Origin: Diphasiastrum complanatum
Lineage: Eukaryota; Streptophyta; Lycopodiopsida; Lycopodiales; Lycopodiaceae
Assembly (NCBI GenBank): GCA_029204225.1
Contig: CM055114.1
Span: 16,203,502 to 16,267,501 of the forward strand
Direction: 5' to 3'
Length of the DNA: 64,000 nt
The number at the start of each line of letters is the position of its first letter. Positions within the stretch are counted from its first letter, which is position 1. Under the pieces are notes generated by a model that was not told where the DNA came from, did not search any database, and saw only the letters and a program-made list of their open reading frames with translations. Of this stretch, positions 50,265 to 61,529 are shown one piece after another. The translations under genes were made by a program, and so were the position numbers.

Positions 50265-52790
50265 GGCATTCTACGCAGCAGAAGAAACTGTCCTCATGTC
50301 CGTTGGTGATGCGAAACCAATTTTTTACAAAGGCATGGAAAGTTTTCAGAAGCCTAGTTCCAGTGAACATTATATGAAAGTCTTCGTGGTTGTCTCCAAA
50401 GTATCTGTTGGTGAGCCTGGCTTCTCAATGGAAGATGTTGAAACCATAGGTGTGGTTCGTGCAATCATAATGCCGGAAACGATGTTGATTGAAAGGGTTG
50501 AATTTGTGACTCGGGGTTCCATTTTGTTCTATCTTTGAGCGGATACATTTCATTACACTAAGGCAGCCAAAATTCACGACCTAAATGGTGCATTACATAG
50601 TTACCATGGGAATTTACTCGACAGGATGATTGCACCACATAACGTGCATGAAATGATGCGGGAACGTGAAGAAACAATGATGGAGATGGCTGAAATTGCA
50701 ACAGTTGTAGTTAGTGAGTTGGCAAGAACAGAATTGGTATTATATTCTGAAATACAACCGAAACCATCCTCATCTCCAACTCCATCTGCAAGTAGAAAAC
50801 AAGCACGACTAAAGATTACATCGAAATGAAGCCACCCTGAAGATGACATTTCTACTGGTCGAAGGATAGCTAGGCCGGTTGGACAGGCTAGAAAATGTTC
50901 ACTAGAGCCAATGGTTGATCTGACTGGAACGATATCTGGAGGCCTACATGACATTATATCATCCTCTGATAATGATGATGCGTTGGGTGAGTTTGAGGAG
51001 GAAACAAATGTCAATCTAGATGTGTATTCCTCTGATGATGTTGGTTACGTGTGGGGCAAACATATGTATTGAATTTAGTCAAAGAATATTTGCCGAGCCT
51101 CTCTTTATACGAACCAACGTGCCCTTGATTTCTCCTTTGTAGAGCAGTTGTATGAATCTGTTTGCACGATAAACGGGCCTGCACCTACTTCTATCAATGT
51201 CATAGTGAGGCCGATTTCTTTCAAGAAAGGAGATGAACCCGAGGTTTTGTTCGACAGGCCAGAGAAACATTTAAAGATGTACCATGATTTCAAACGGGTG
51301 GATATGGTGGAAGCAGCGCAATTGTATTTAGAGCTGTATTAAAAAAAGAATGACACCAATGAAGGTTCCAGATTCAATGGGCTATGTAAAAATAGGTTCT
51401 TATCTCACTGTACTTTTGAACCTATTGATGGTCAGCATTTCTACTGTGCCTATAACGAAATTGCGTTGTCTGTAGTGAGAACCGGTAATCTTCATAGCCA
51501 ACTATACGATAGGCTGTTTGCATACGTGCATGTGTATATTTATATATATAACAAAGCATGCCTCGCTACATATTGGAGTCCAACTAGTTGAATTATGAAC
51601 TTGAGAGCAAACATAAAAGGAGCAAGCTGGCTGAAATAATGGAACGTGCACGAGAGCTCTGGATCTTGTTGGACAGGCCTCAGTACATCAAAGGGGTAAA
51701 GCTGGATCAACAGACGAGCGAGAGAATGGCCCAATTTTATCAAAGATTGTCAAGCATTCTTAGCAGTCAGCTCGTTGACACGTTGAAGGGAAGGTTGCCC
51801 TTGAAGACTTTGTGTCAAACATTTGACAACAAAAAGTTTGCTTATGATTGTATTAGAGCGGCTAAAGCAGCAGCAGAAGTATATCATCTAAGCTGCAGAC
51901 CAATATACCACCCTCTTTAACGCAATTTGTTGAAAAAATAAAAGAAAAACTAATTAGAGACAAAGTCATGCGAGGAGCAGCGCCGACACTTCCTAGAGAT
52001 TTTTTTTGCAAAGTGAAGACCTCCAAAGGAAATGAAGCAATTTGTTTTGGGGTTGATGAATCGAATGTCATGGCCGTTCCTTCATCTACTTGGGAGAGTC
52101 CCACATTATACATTTTTGATAGTATCGAGTCGATCAGTTCAAGTTACATCACTACATTGGTGCGGCACTGCCTGGCCATCCTCATGGCAGAACACAAATT
52201 GTGTGTTATTGTGTATTTTTGGAACAAACTATTAAAGAGGGAGTCAAGGGAAGCTTAAAATCAATGCAGGACATAAAACTCTCGATATTCGAGGGTTAAT
52301 ACGAGCTTGCTACCCCTCTAAAACAAGGTGGAGTGCAAATGCAAAAATTGCAACCTGTTCTATATGTCTGTACAATGCCGATGCACCGAGTGATCTGAGC
52401 GCCTGTGTGCATAGTAAACTCAAATTTTTGAGTCCGTGTTTTGGCGACCAAGGGAAGGTGCCTAAAAAATTTGTGACTTATAGCCCGGATGCTAAAAATA
52501 GAGCAAAACATTGGGAAGGCATCAACTCCATTGTTGAGTCTTTCTCTGCTCCTGAATGGTCGGTCGGCTTGTTCAGGTTATCTTACTATGTGGCACCGTT
52601 ATTAAATGTCATGGGTCGCAAACTTATATGCGTCGACACTCCAGAAAACATCGGGCAGACTAAGTCTTATCTCGATGTTGTAAGATCTTTGTAGTCGGGT
52701 TCTAAAAGCCAGTCTTCTAGAGAACCGCAGTCGAGGGATGTGGGTTCTCATGATGTAGAATTAGATTCAGATTCAGATAATAGTTAGGCC
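50265..52790 (+). pseudogene. Block U: long broken gene of unknown function (copy 1)
   Basis: It begins at a possible splice acceptor (GTGTGCAG|GCATTC). One frame runs 50265-51071 with only TGA interruptions (50536, 50827). It starts AFYAAEETVLMSVGDAKPIF, has an acidic segment (IISSSDNDDALGEFEEETN) and VYSSDDVGYVWG. After frame breaks come VEQLYESVCTINGPAPTSIN, LYDRLFAYV, ELWILLDRPQYIKGVKLDQQ, RGAAPTLPRDFFCKVKTSKG, TLYIFDSIESISSSYIT, HWEGINSIVESFSAPEWSVG and LFRLSYYVAPLLNVMG, then a Ser/Asp tail (VELDSDSDNS) to a stop at about 52786. I recognise no family. The start is laid out like the transposon-type ORF at 41.2 kb. A second copy lies at 62.9-64.0 kb, so it behaves as a mobile or repeated gene. 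Introns, decay or both may explain the breaks. Confidence 0.6.
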
Positions 52791-52889
52791 AATGCATAGA
52801 TGCATATATTCAGTAAAGGACTGTAAATGCCCCAGGCGGTAGGGGTTGTTACCGCCATTTTCCACAATATAATAGACAAACTCATTTTC

Positions 52890-53215
52890 AAAACCAGTTG
52901 TTATGGATGTTTGTTGAATGTCTCATAAGATGTTTGAATATATCTTTTTGAATGTGAGATTCAAAATTATTTGTGATGAATGTTTGTTGAATATCACATA
53001 AGATGTTTGAATATATTCAGATGCTAGTCATCATGTTGTTGCAGTTATACCGAAAGTATTGTCAATTTAAATGATGTTTTTATCAAATTTAGATGGATGC
53101 ATCAAAATATCAATTATATCAAAAATATGTTTAATTTGGTGTGTTGTAAATTCTTGAGTCCATTTTTGAAAATGAACTTTGGGAAAGTCCAAAATTAATT
53201 GAGACAGTGTTCATC
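52890..53215 (+). repeat. 3' flank of block U with short tandem repeat
   Basis: GATGTTTGTTGAATGTCTCA and GAATGTTTGTTGAATATCAC, each followed by TAAGATGTTTGAATATAT, repeat at about 52907 and 52979. The flank to about 53215 (GAAAGTCCAAAATTAATT) has a counterpart on the minus strand at 62920-62960, so the repeat family extends at least this far. Confidence 0.75.
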
Positions 53216-53993
53216 GTTTCGTCATTCGGTTGGACCGCTTGACGAGATCTTGTCTCGAATGGTTTGAAGGACCCCATTGCCCAATGAATAATGCATTGAG
53301 AAAGGTGTGAAACCAAAGATTCTAAGTCCGTCGGCGGGCAGGAACTGGCCTCTCCAGTTGAGTCGCCACTATTGGAGGGGATAAAGGACCCTTTTTCCAA
53401 CAATATTTTAGATAAAATCTCATCTATTAATGTTACCTACTGGTAGTTTTACCAGATTAATGAACTATAAAACCTAAGGGTCGTTTTCCTTAGTCATTAG
53501 GGGGTGACCTGTTGTTGGTGCCTTATGGTCAAGACACATGCTCGCGACTCGTACTTCAACAGACGATGTGTTTGCACGATGAAGATCTTTCCACACGCTC
53601 GAAGGTACTACGATGCGGCTGTCACATCGGAATATCCCTCCTAGATCATTGCAAAGCGACCATTGGAATGCTTGGATTCGTGTGAAAGTAAGCCCTTTAT
53701 GCATCTGAAGGTCCTGTAATTTTTGTCATTCTAGCAGATCGCTCTTTGCATGCAACAAAGAAAGAGATGGATTCAGCTATGGCAAAGTGAGATCCAAGCA
53801 AGTTCGTAGAATATGTGTCTAGTAAAGGCTGGATGAGGTTGAAGGCTGCAGGGCTGCTGTCCTTTGCTGCACACTCGTGGCCTACCATCTTGTTGTAGGT
53901 GGTTGAGCCTCTTGTTAGATGCTGTGATCAGTCAAATTGGATGTTACGAACTACGAATGGACTTACTACTGACTCCCTTCTTGTGGTGAACTA
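53216..53993 (+). other. Lead-in to the second gypsy-type extra ORF; no intact gene
   Basis: Interrupted plus frames such as EMDSAMAK, a stop, then DPSKFVEYVSSKGWMRLKAA and LLSFAAHSWPTIL (about 53700-53900) are probably the decayed N-terminal part of the ORF that follows. The rest has no recognisable content. Confidence 0.4.
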
Positions 53994-55236
53994 GTGAAGA
54001 AAAGGTTGGATGATGCAAGAGAGTCTGAAGCATTGAAGGACTATTTTCGGGGTGAGAAACCAACCCTTGAGTCTGGCTTTGCTTTGGAGAAATGCCAAGA
54101 TGCTAGCCTGATGTTGTTTTTGAGCTGGGTTGCTGAGGTGCTCACATGGCGGGTGCATCCTAAGTTCCTGAGTGGAGCCTTAGTCCAAATTGCTATCAAG
54201 GCCTACAGTGGCACTGTACTAAACTGGGCAGAATGGACACTTGAATGGATCAAACGTGATATTAGCCATTTCGTGGCTGGGAAGAGAAAGCGATTGGAGT
54301 TCGCCCTACCTATCAACAAGATGGTTGTTGTTTGGTTTAATCTGCCCGTGTTTCATGTGATTGGATCTGGTCCAATCTCCATCATAGATTCTGAATGTCC
54401 TTTGATAGTGTTGAGGGGCATGATACTATTCAATTGCAAGATGCCTGAACAGACTAACGCCGATGTTGGAAGTTCTGAGCCATCTAGGTTTATGCAGACG
54501 CTCATTGACATCTGTGAACGGTTGTAGTTCTTGACAAAGGAAACGTTGCAACAATCCAAGGATACCACTCCCGTGAAACCTGTGGATCCGCTTGTTGACA
54601 CTGATAAGAATGTCTCTGGTAAAGAGCAGTTAGTACCTGGTAACCTTGCTGATGCATAACGAGTGTTGTATGATACTGGTGACACCACGCCACAAGGCGT
54701 TTGATTACAAGCATCGGTTATGGTGTGATCTACTGATGTTGAACAATGGCTTGCTGCCAAGTGTGTTGATATTGAGTGGATCAACACTTGGATTGAGAGA
54801 ACCTCATTATTGAAGGCACAATTGTTGAAGACTCTTACTGGTAGAACTAGAGGAACTACCGATGAAGAGATAATAAAAGAAAACCTGGCAGCCGGCAAGG
54901 CAAGACTGACACTATTTGAAAGTTGATAATACCAGACTGCGCGAGAAGCTGTTAGGAGTTGAAGGCCATTTAGCGGCTACTAAAGCTGAGTCTTACCAGT
55001 TGGAGAGCAAAGTTCCGTACTACCTGGCCGCATATGCATCAATTGCTACCCAAGCTACATAGTTAACAAAGGTGATCAACTAGCAAATTGCCTCTATGGA
55101 AGAGCTTACCAGACGACTGGAAGACGAAAGGTTGAGGAGGCGTCATGCTTCCTACGAGTTGTCTAAACTCAAGAACGAGAACCTACATCTGAGGGCCGAG
55201 TTAAAGAAACTGCAGACCCCATCTGATACTGAGTGA
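53994..55236 (+). pseudogene. Second gypsy-type extra ORF: globular part plus coiled coil
   Basis: An open stretch of about 177 codons encodes SEALKDYFRGEKPTLESGFA, TWRVHPKFLSGALVQIAIKA and LPINKMVVVWFNLPVFHVI, with no recognised domain. After a TAG (54525) and frame breaks it continues DVEQWLAAKCVDIEWINTWI and then a heptad-rich end (RLEDERLRRRHASYELSKLK, NENLHLRAELKKLQTP) with a stop at about 55236. Layout (globular, then coiled coil, then LTR-like DNA) parallels the extra ORF of gypsy D, although sequence similarity is not obvious. About 110 bp after the stop lies a purine-rich ACGTGAGGGA followed by TGTTTATACA, a possible PPT/LTR border. Confidence 0.5.
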
Positions 55237-55399
55237 CCAATTTAGTCACGTTACCATGTAAAGGCACTTCTATAATATGCGACACTATATTTTGAGTACC
55301 GACTATTAATGACGATGCCACGTAGTGCCCGTCGTTCTCTTGTAGCGACGTTACTGATCTCTCCCCTCCTACGTGAGGGATGTTTATACATAGGCGCTT

Positions 55400-56615
55400 T
55401 TTTGTAAAGCTACCTTTACAAGCTTTACTTCCGGCGCCATCGGCGCCAGCTATGTCCCCGGCGCCAGCAGCGCCCCTGCTGCTCCCGGCGCCACTATGAC
55501 CAGAATCCAGCCAGCGCTAGGTTTCTATGGCTGAAAATCTTTGATCGGTTCTAGCGGAGTCCAGAGAGCTCAGATCGATGTGCAATCCCCTCACACGATC
55601 TAGGCATGATTAAAGGAAGCCTGGGGATCAGTAAAATCTAGAGAGAGAAAATGACTTTCTAGAAAGAGAAAATCCTAGAGAGAGAAAAAAGTGCTTTACC
55701 AGCTTGGGTAGAGTGCTTTGTATGAGGGGGGGTGCCGAATCACACCAATACTATAGGGGAGTGCGGGTTGCGACTCAGGGCGAGCTCCAACCAAGTCTTA
55801 GCCTCCCTTGCTGGAATGTTGTCATGGCTCTCGCCTTGGCATGCTAGCGCCCCGGAGACTAGGGTCGGTCACACACTTGAAATGTAACCTTCTCAAATCT
55901 ATCAATAAAGTGGGATTTTTCTCAAACTGTCTCTGATTACCTTCTGGGTTTCAGTGTTCGGTAAATGCGCCAGTTGTAAGGCCGCTTCAAAATTTTTAAG
56001 TTGGCACATAGCTGAGGGTCGTATCCCGGGATGCCAGCAGTATGCCGTCGGGACCATTCGGTCCGTGGCGCCAGCGGTATGCTGTCGGGACCATTTGGTC
56101 CAAGAACTGGTCGTTTCCATATCTATCGCGGCTTGTGGTTCTGAGTGTTCCTTGCATGAACGTGAATGGGTTAAGCTCTTGGGGAACGGGCTCTAACCTG
56201 TCGGCTGAGTTGGATGGCTTGCTTGGGTGGAAGTTACCTGTTTATGGCTGTCCAGTCTGGCATGGCGCCAGGTTGGCTTCCAGCGCTCGTGATGAAGCTT
56301 TCAGTTGGTTAAGTCTGATGTAAGTCAGACCGCTTGCTTGGAATGGATGTTACTTGTTTGTAACGAAGCTTCGAGTTGGTTAAGTTTGATGTATGTCGGG
56401 CGGCTTGCTTGGAGGAAAGTCACCCACATCGGGACCCCCGATCTAGCATGGCGCCAGGTTGGATCTCAATGTTGGTTTTTGGAACTTCAAGTTGGTTAAT
56501 TCTGATCGTTGTTGGCGAGTTGGCTGCTTGTATGTCAAGTGGGTTTGGATGGCAAGAGTTGAAGCTAGGAAGCTAAGTCATGGTTCCCGGCTCCCTTTGG
56601 GATGCCTGCGCTACA
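55400..56615 (+). repeat. Solo LTR of the A family
   Basis: About 1216 bp matching the LTRs of elements A and C. It runs from TTTTGTAAAGCTACC (usual TGTTGTAAAG; first bases altered) through the GGCGCC block (55431-55492), GAGAGAGAAA, AATAAA (55904-55909) and the doubled GGACCATTYGGTCC unit to GCCTGCGCTACA. No interior, PBS or partner follows and the flanks (CGCTT, CCATG) do not match, so it is a solo LTR with lost or altered ends. Confidence 0.92.
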
Positions 56616-57067
56616 CCATGCCAACTCCGACAATCCCTCCGACACCCAGATCTGGATCGGAGAAGGGAATTTGATTTTGGCATGGATAATGCATGCGTGG
56701 ATTATCCACGCCATAGTAAGCTTAAAAAAAAAATAGGCTTGTCTTTCGCATGGATACCGTGTGGCAAATTATCCACGCGTGGATAATCCTAGATAGATCA
56801 AGCTAAATTTGAGGAGTGTGAAGAATTGCCAAAAATTGGCAAATCTAGCTTGATCAAAAACCATGTAGAATAATGAAAATTATGTATATAAGTGGGTCCC
56901 ACACATGTGAGGCCATGGAGCCATGTGGAAAACCTACCCTACTATAGGTTAGCTCAAGTCCATAGGGTTGGTCATGTCATTTTGGTAGTGATTCGTAGGA
57001 CCTAAATCCTAGATTTAAGGTGAAAATTGACCAACTAGCTATCTACCAAGCATGACTCTAGCATGGC
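56616..57067. other. No gene; palindrome-rich stretch
   Basis: Contains GCATGCGTGGATTATCCACGC (about 56690), GATTATCCACGC/GCGTGGATAATC pairs (to 56790) and an inverted pair TAGCTTGATC/GATCAAGCTA. These can form hairpins, perhaps part of a small foldback element. Confidence 0.45.
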
Positions 57068-57922
57068 TGTCAGAAATGGTAAACTCCTGCAACTTTGCCG
57101 CAACGCAAAAGTCAACAAACTTTGACTCAAAGGTCAAACGATTTGCGAAAGTCAACGTGCTTAAGGGACGAACGGAGTTGAACAATTTGCGAAAGTCAAC
57201 GTGCTTAAGGGACGAACGAAGGACGAACGATTCGCAAATCATTTACAAATCATTAACATACCTCCAAGACCGCAACAACCGCAAAGGGACACAAAACGAA
57301 AAGATACGAAAGAAACGAAAAGAACAAAAACAGACGAACGAAACAAAGGAGAATATTTCGCGCTGCCACCTGGTAGCTCAACGGGCTTGGAGTCTTAGAC
57401 TTCACGCCCAACTGAAACGAGTAGCAATGACAGAGAGTAACTGATTAGTTGATTAGCATTAACTAGTCTTGTAATTCTCTATTTTGGTTGTCTTGTAAAC
57501 TCCACGCAGTGGAGATATATAAATGATTCTCCTGAATCATAACAAAATAATCTGAATAGACAGAATTTTTGTAAGAGGCAGTGAGAGATGTAGCGAGTAG
57601 AGCAGAAAAGAAAAATACTAGAAACAAAAGAGTGGTGCATGAAAGTCTGCCAACGAGTAGAACACAACGAAAAGAGCAAAGCATCAGGCTGCCAACAAGC
57701 GAGACATTGATGATCTCGCTTCCAAATCAAACTGATAATATAGTTGCTCTATTTTTGTGCATCTCCTTGTGTTGTGCCATCTGTCTTGATTGCTAGAATA
57801 GAATGTATTCTGTGATGTGCAGTCGCGTGTCTAGGTTCCTATGAAGCTTCTGTGCAAAAGAAAATTCAAAGACACAAAATCATTCGCGACAACGAAAACA
57901 AATATGAAACAGTTTTGCGACA
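57068..57922 (+). repeat. 5' LTR of copia F (start inferred)
   Basis: It ends GTTTTGCGACA directly before the PBS. The start TGTCAGAAATGG is the best TG candidate, but no 3' LTR is present to confirm it. It contains a tandem duplication of 44 bp (GCGAAAGTCAACGTGCTTAA from about 57146 and 57190) and a TATA-like GATATATAAATG (57511-57522). Confidence 0.6.
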
Positions 57923-57936
57923 TGGTATCAAAGCTT
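57923..57936 (+). other. Primer binding site of copia F
   Basis: TGGTATCAAAGCTT, one mismatch from the usual TGGTATCAGAGC, directly after the LTR end and 51 bp before the gag ATG. Confidence 0.82.
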
Positions 57937-57986
57937 ACAGGTTATCACTACTGATATTTAAGCAATGATTCTCTAAACAACACAAT

Positions 57987-58370
57987 ATGGCTACAACAAT
58001 CCAGACAAGAGTAGCAATCAATCTTGATGGCGCAAATTACAGGATCTGGAAATTCAAGATCAAAACACTTCTGAAGGGCAAAGGCATCTGGTCGGTGACC
58101 GAACTCTCAGAGGTGCAGCCTTTAGAGGGAGACCCAAGGAGAGTTGAATGGATTAGAAAAGATGAGCGCACAATGGCAATCATCGTTTCGTCCATAAACG
58201 AAGATCTACTCATGCAGATTGAAGACTGTGAAAGCAGCCATGCAGCATGGGAAAGATTAAAATAGAAGTATGAAGTGAGGACTGCAGCTTCAATTATGCA
58301 CCTTCACAATCAGCTACAATCCATACGATGGGATGACAACCAGTTAGATCAGCGCATTGACTTTAGAGAG
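57987..58370 (+). pseudogene. copia F: gag N-terminal part
   Basis: MATTIQTRVAINLDGANYRI, WKFKIKTLLKGKGIWSVTEL and DERTMAIIVSSINEDLLMQI, then DCESSHAAWERLK, are typical copia GAG. The codon after ERLK is TAG where CAG (Gln) is expected, and KYEVRTAASIMHLHNQLQSI resumes in the same frame. It then jumps from about DQRIDFREPK to protease sequence, losing the zinc knuckle. Confidence 0.88.
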
Positions 58371-59038
58371 CCCAAAAACAACAGAGCAATGACTCTAGGT
58401 GATGGGAGCAGAAAGGATGTCAAAGGCATTGGCACTCTATAGCTGTGAACACTGTCAGGCCAAGCAGACTTTCCAGGAGCACTCTATGTGCCCTCACTCA
58501 GAAAGGATCTGCTATTTGTCTCCAAGATGGCAGATCTTGGCATTCGAGTTTTGTTCGATGGCAACACATGCCGTATGATCAAGAAAACGACAAACAAGTT
58601 GCTGACGGTCGGATGTAGAGAAGGAAACCTCTACTAGGTTAACATAATCAGCAACTTTGATAGCATATTAAATGCATCAAAAAATGAATACTAGCTCTGG
58701 CATAGGAGAATGTATCATCTGAACATACGGAACCTGTATGACATGTGCAAGAAACACATAGCCACAGGTCTCAAGATATCAAGGCCCGAAACTGAGTTGC
58801 ATGAGGGAAGAAGAGCCAAGGAAGTTCTTGAGCTCATCCACTCTGATGTATGTGGACCGATGAAGATGGATTTGCTCTTAGGTTCGAGATATTTTCTGAC
58901 GTTCATAGATGATTACAGCCACATGACCACGATCTACTACTTAAAGAAGAAATCTGAAGTGCATGATTCCTTCAACAAGTTCATGGCATTTGTAGAGCGA
59001 CACACCTTGAAAAAGATCTAGATCCTCAAATCTGACAC
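58371..59038 (+). pseudogene. copia F: protease end, GAG-pre-integrase and integrase start
   Basis: Protease end: TLGDGSRKDVKGIGTL and ALYVPSLRKDLLFVSKMADL. GAG-pre-integrase: LWHRRMYHLNIRNL, with Y for G in the usual RLGHL. Integrase start: VLELIHSDVCGPMKMDLLLG, SRYFLTFIDDYSHMTTIYYL, KKKSEVHDSFNKFMAF. The second and third catalytic residues (DNGGEY region) are lost, because the frame passes from LKSDT to EEPTTYQEAIQSLEGEFWK at about 59038. Stops occur at 58440, 58637, 58692 and 59020. Confidence 0.85.
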
Positions 59039-59952
59039 TGAAGAGCCAACAACATACCAAGAAGCTATCCAGAGTCTAGAGGGAGAATTCTGGAAGTAGG
59101 CAATGTCAGAGGATATTGAGTCGATGAGGTGAAAAGAGGCATGGATATTAGAGCCACTGCCAAAAAACAGGAAAATGGTCGACTGCAAGTGGGTGTACAA
59201 GAAAAAGATGAAATCAGATGGCACCATTGGTCACTACAAGGCAAGGCTTGTTGCAAAGGGCTACATGCAGAGATATGGTGTTGATTATTTCGACACATAT
59301 TCGTCGATGGTCAAGATGACAAGCATATGACTACTCCTTGCGTACGCCACACAACACAATCTGGAAATTCACCAGATTGACATGAAAACAACCTTTCTCC
59401 ACAAAGATCTAGAGGAGGAAATCTTCATGAAGCAGTGTGAAGGCTATGAAGACCCCGACAATCGACAATATGTCTATCGGTTGCAGAGATGCATCTATGG
59501 TCTAAAACAAGCATCACGAGCTTGGTATAAGAAGCTCGATGGTCTTCTGAAGTCTCTAGACTTCAATCCTACACAACCAGACTACAACGTCTATATTAAA
59601 AGAGTAGGAAAAGATTTTGTGATACTGACTATCTTTGTGGATGATTCCCTAATAATAGGAAATTCCTTGATGCTGCTCAAAGACACGATGAGTCAGATTT
59701 CTGAAAGTTATGAAATCACAGATCTTGGAGAAGCAACGAAATGCCTCGGGCTGGAGATGCCATCAAGTCCTTAACTGGAGGATGTACAATAGTGTGTGGA
59801 GCTGCAATCAACTGGATATGCAAAAAACAAACCTTGGTAGCTCAATCCTGTTGCGAAGCTGAATATGTTGCAGCTTCAAAGGTGGCGAATGAGGTAGTGT
59901 GGCTGCAGATGATGCTGGAGGCAATCAGGATACCACAAGAAGGGCCAAGCAC
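59039..59952 (+). pseudogene. copia F: reverse transcriptase and RNase H
   Basis: RT: DCKWVYKKKMKSDGTIGHYK, ARLVAKGYMQRYGVDYFDTY, HQIDMKTTFLHKDLEEEIFM, CIYGLKQASRAWYKKLDGLL. The catalytic motif reads IFVDDSLIIG, with D-D retained, and EITDLGEATKCLGLEM follows. A deletion then joins to RNase H: GAAINWICKKQTLVAQSCCE, AEYVAASKVANEVVWLQMML. The sequence stops being copia at 59953. Stops before KEAW and LLLAYA fit CGA-to-TGA changes. Confidence 0.88.
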
Positions 59953-61135
59953 GATGATGTCATCACAAGTAGATTCTTGCCATCACATGACACCTTGCAC
60001 AGACTATCTTCCTTCTATCTCATCCATATCTACTTTGCTAAAAAGAAGAACACAACTTGGACACATTTTGACATGCTTTGAAAATGAACAACCAAATTAT
60101 GTATGCTTGACTGGTTCAAGTGTGTGTTAAACTCATTGACTGAGTCTCCCCTTCCTCGTTATCTAGAAGCATTAGTTAAGCCCTTTTCTAGATAAAAATA
60201 TTCATGTTGTCCTAATAGAATACCATTATCATTGTGTGGAACATCATTTTTGTGTTGGGGTCATATGTACATATAAGGGAGCACTTTTCTAATGCACATC
60301 TACACTTTCCTAATGCACATGTATACTTTTTCATTAGGTCTATTTATTGTGAATTAGCCTTTTGACATTAAAAAATCTTTGATTTTAAAATTGTTAAATG
60401 TGTAGGTATTTTTTCACAGAGATCAACTAAACAACAATTGATGGTATGTTGTTCAAGTGAAGTCATGCAAAAGACATATGTCTAGAAAATTCATATCTCA
60501 GAAATGACACGAGGATTTGAATTTGGACAAAACACAAATATATATGATGAAGATGTACAAATTTTGCAAGAGTTAATCTTGTAAACCCTACAAATGAATT
60601 CAATGATTTCAACCCCAATGATGAAGAGGACAGTTGTGATTTTATGCATCAAAACAATATTGACATAGAGTCCGAATCCTATAGTGATAATGAAAATTTT
60701 CTAACCAAAGATGAGCTGCAATATGTATTGGCTAATGAATTTGAATCTCGTAATGATGAATAGACTCTGTATATATCATAATCAATTTTGCGATGAAGAA
60801 ATTTTTCTTATAATCCAATATATATTGTTCTAAAAGTTCTTACATCTTTATAAAATGGTGCATTTTTTGAGTTTCATTTTAACCACATCTTGCAATCGCT
60901 TAGTACTGGAATAACTTATCAATAAATGTTTGAACAAGTTAGTAAAGTAATGAGAGAATGTAGGTTGATTATTTGTATATTCCAGTTAAAATACATTCTC
61001 TTGTGGCATCCTTCATTTATATAAAATCGAAGTCATATAAGGGCACAACTATTGTGAACTTCATCAGTCATATGATTCCTTCCATGATCTAATCATTGCA
61101 TTGCAATAGTTTCAATTCACAGATTCTTTATTATC
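59953..61135 (+). repeat. Repeat R1, copy 2 (inverted relative to copy 1)
   Basis: It starts at ATGTCATCACAAGTAGATTC and matches the reverse complement of 20085-18930 to about 61135 (ATGATTAGATTATGG reversed). Both copies contain the acidic frame (DEEDSC.., ESYSDNENFLTKDELQYVLA here, at about 60640-60740). It is followed by a decayed PBS-like CTATATCAGAAAT (about 61183) and copia gag, consistent with a 5' LTR of copia G. Confidence 0.7.
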
Positions 61136-61319
61136 TTTGCATATGCTAATCATATGATGAATGCTCTCATGTTCATCCTCTCTATATCAGAAATACTCTC
61201 ATTTCATATACTAATGTAGAAAATCAATCGAAGAATTTGTGGATGTCACCACTCATCTCTTTTTGAGAAAAAAAATTCTTATCCCTTAAAATTAGTGAAG
61301 GAACTTCATTAAGTGATCA

Positions 61320-61440
61320 TCTTTATGATTTCAAATAGCTGCTTAATCAACTAGTTGCAATAGGTGCTCCAGTATCACTTCTATCTGGTCTTCCTCCCTC
61401 TTATGAAAATTTAGTGTTGTTTTTGAGTGATACTCTTCTG
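61320..61440 (+). pseudogene. copia G: short gag remnant
   Basis: KQLLNQLVAIGAPVSLLSGL and PPSYENLVLFLSDTLL recall the middle of copia GAG (usual LAAIGAPVSDEDLVxxLLxxLPPSYENF), with a small deletion after PVS. A direct duplication TTCTGATGATAGTTAAG...GTAACAAAGGTACC follows (61436-61520). Confidence 0.8.
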
Positions 61441-61529
61441 ATGATAGTTAAGCCCCACTTGAGTAACAAAGGTACCACTTCTGATGATAGTTAAGACTCA
61501 CGTGAGTAAAAAAGGTACCGCCACATCCA

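Larger units (their letters stand above)
57068..59952 (+). mobile_element. Ty1/copia element F, internally shortened
   Basis: Inferred 5' LTR 57068-57922, PBS at 57923, gag from ATG 57987, then protease, integrase, RT and RNase H pieces in order. At least three internal deletions join gag to protease (about 58370), integrase to RT (about 59038) and RT to RNase H (about 59755). The 3' end is lost: repeat R1 begins at 59953. Many stops arise at CAG, CGA or TGG codons, as expected from cytosine deamination. Confidence 0.85.

Noticed and set aside
50239-50538. Start of block U at an upstream codon at 50239
   Set aside because: The first about 9 codons precede a good splice acceptor (GTGTGCAG) and the similarity begins after it, so the exon is taken to start at 50265.
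57360-57440. tRNA-like stretch (GGTAGCTCAACGGG...)
   Set aside because: Has a D-arm-like word but no anticodon or T-arm pairing and no GGTTCGA-type B box; lies in the copia F LTR.
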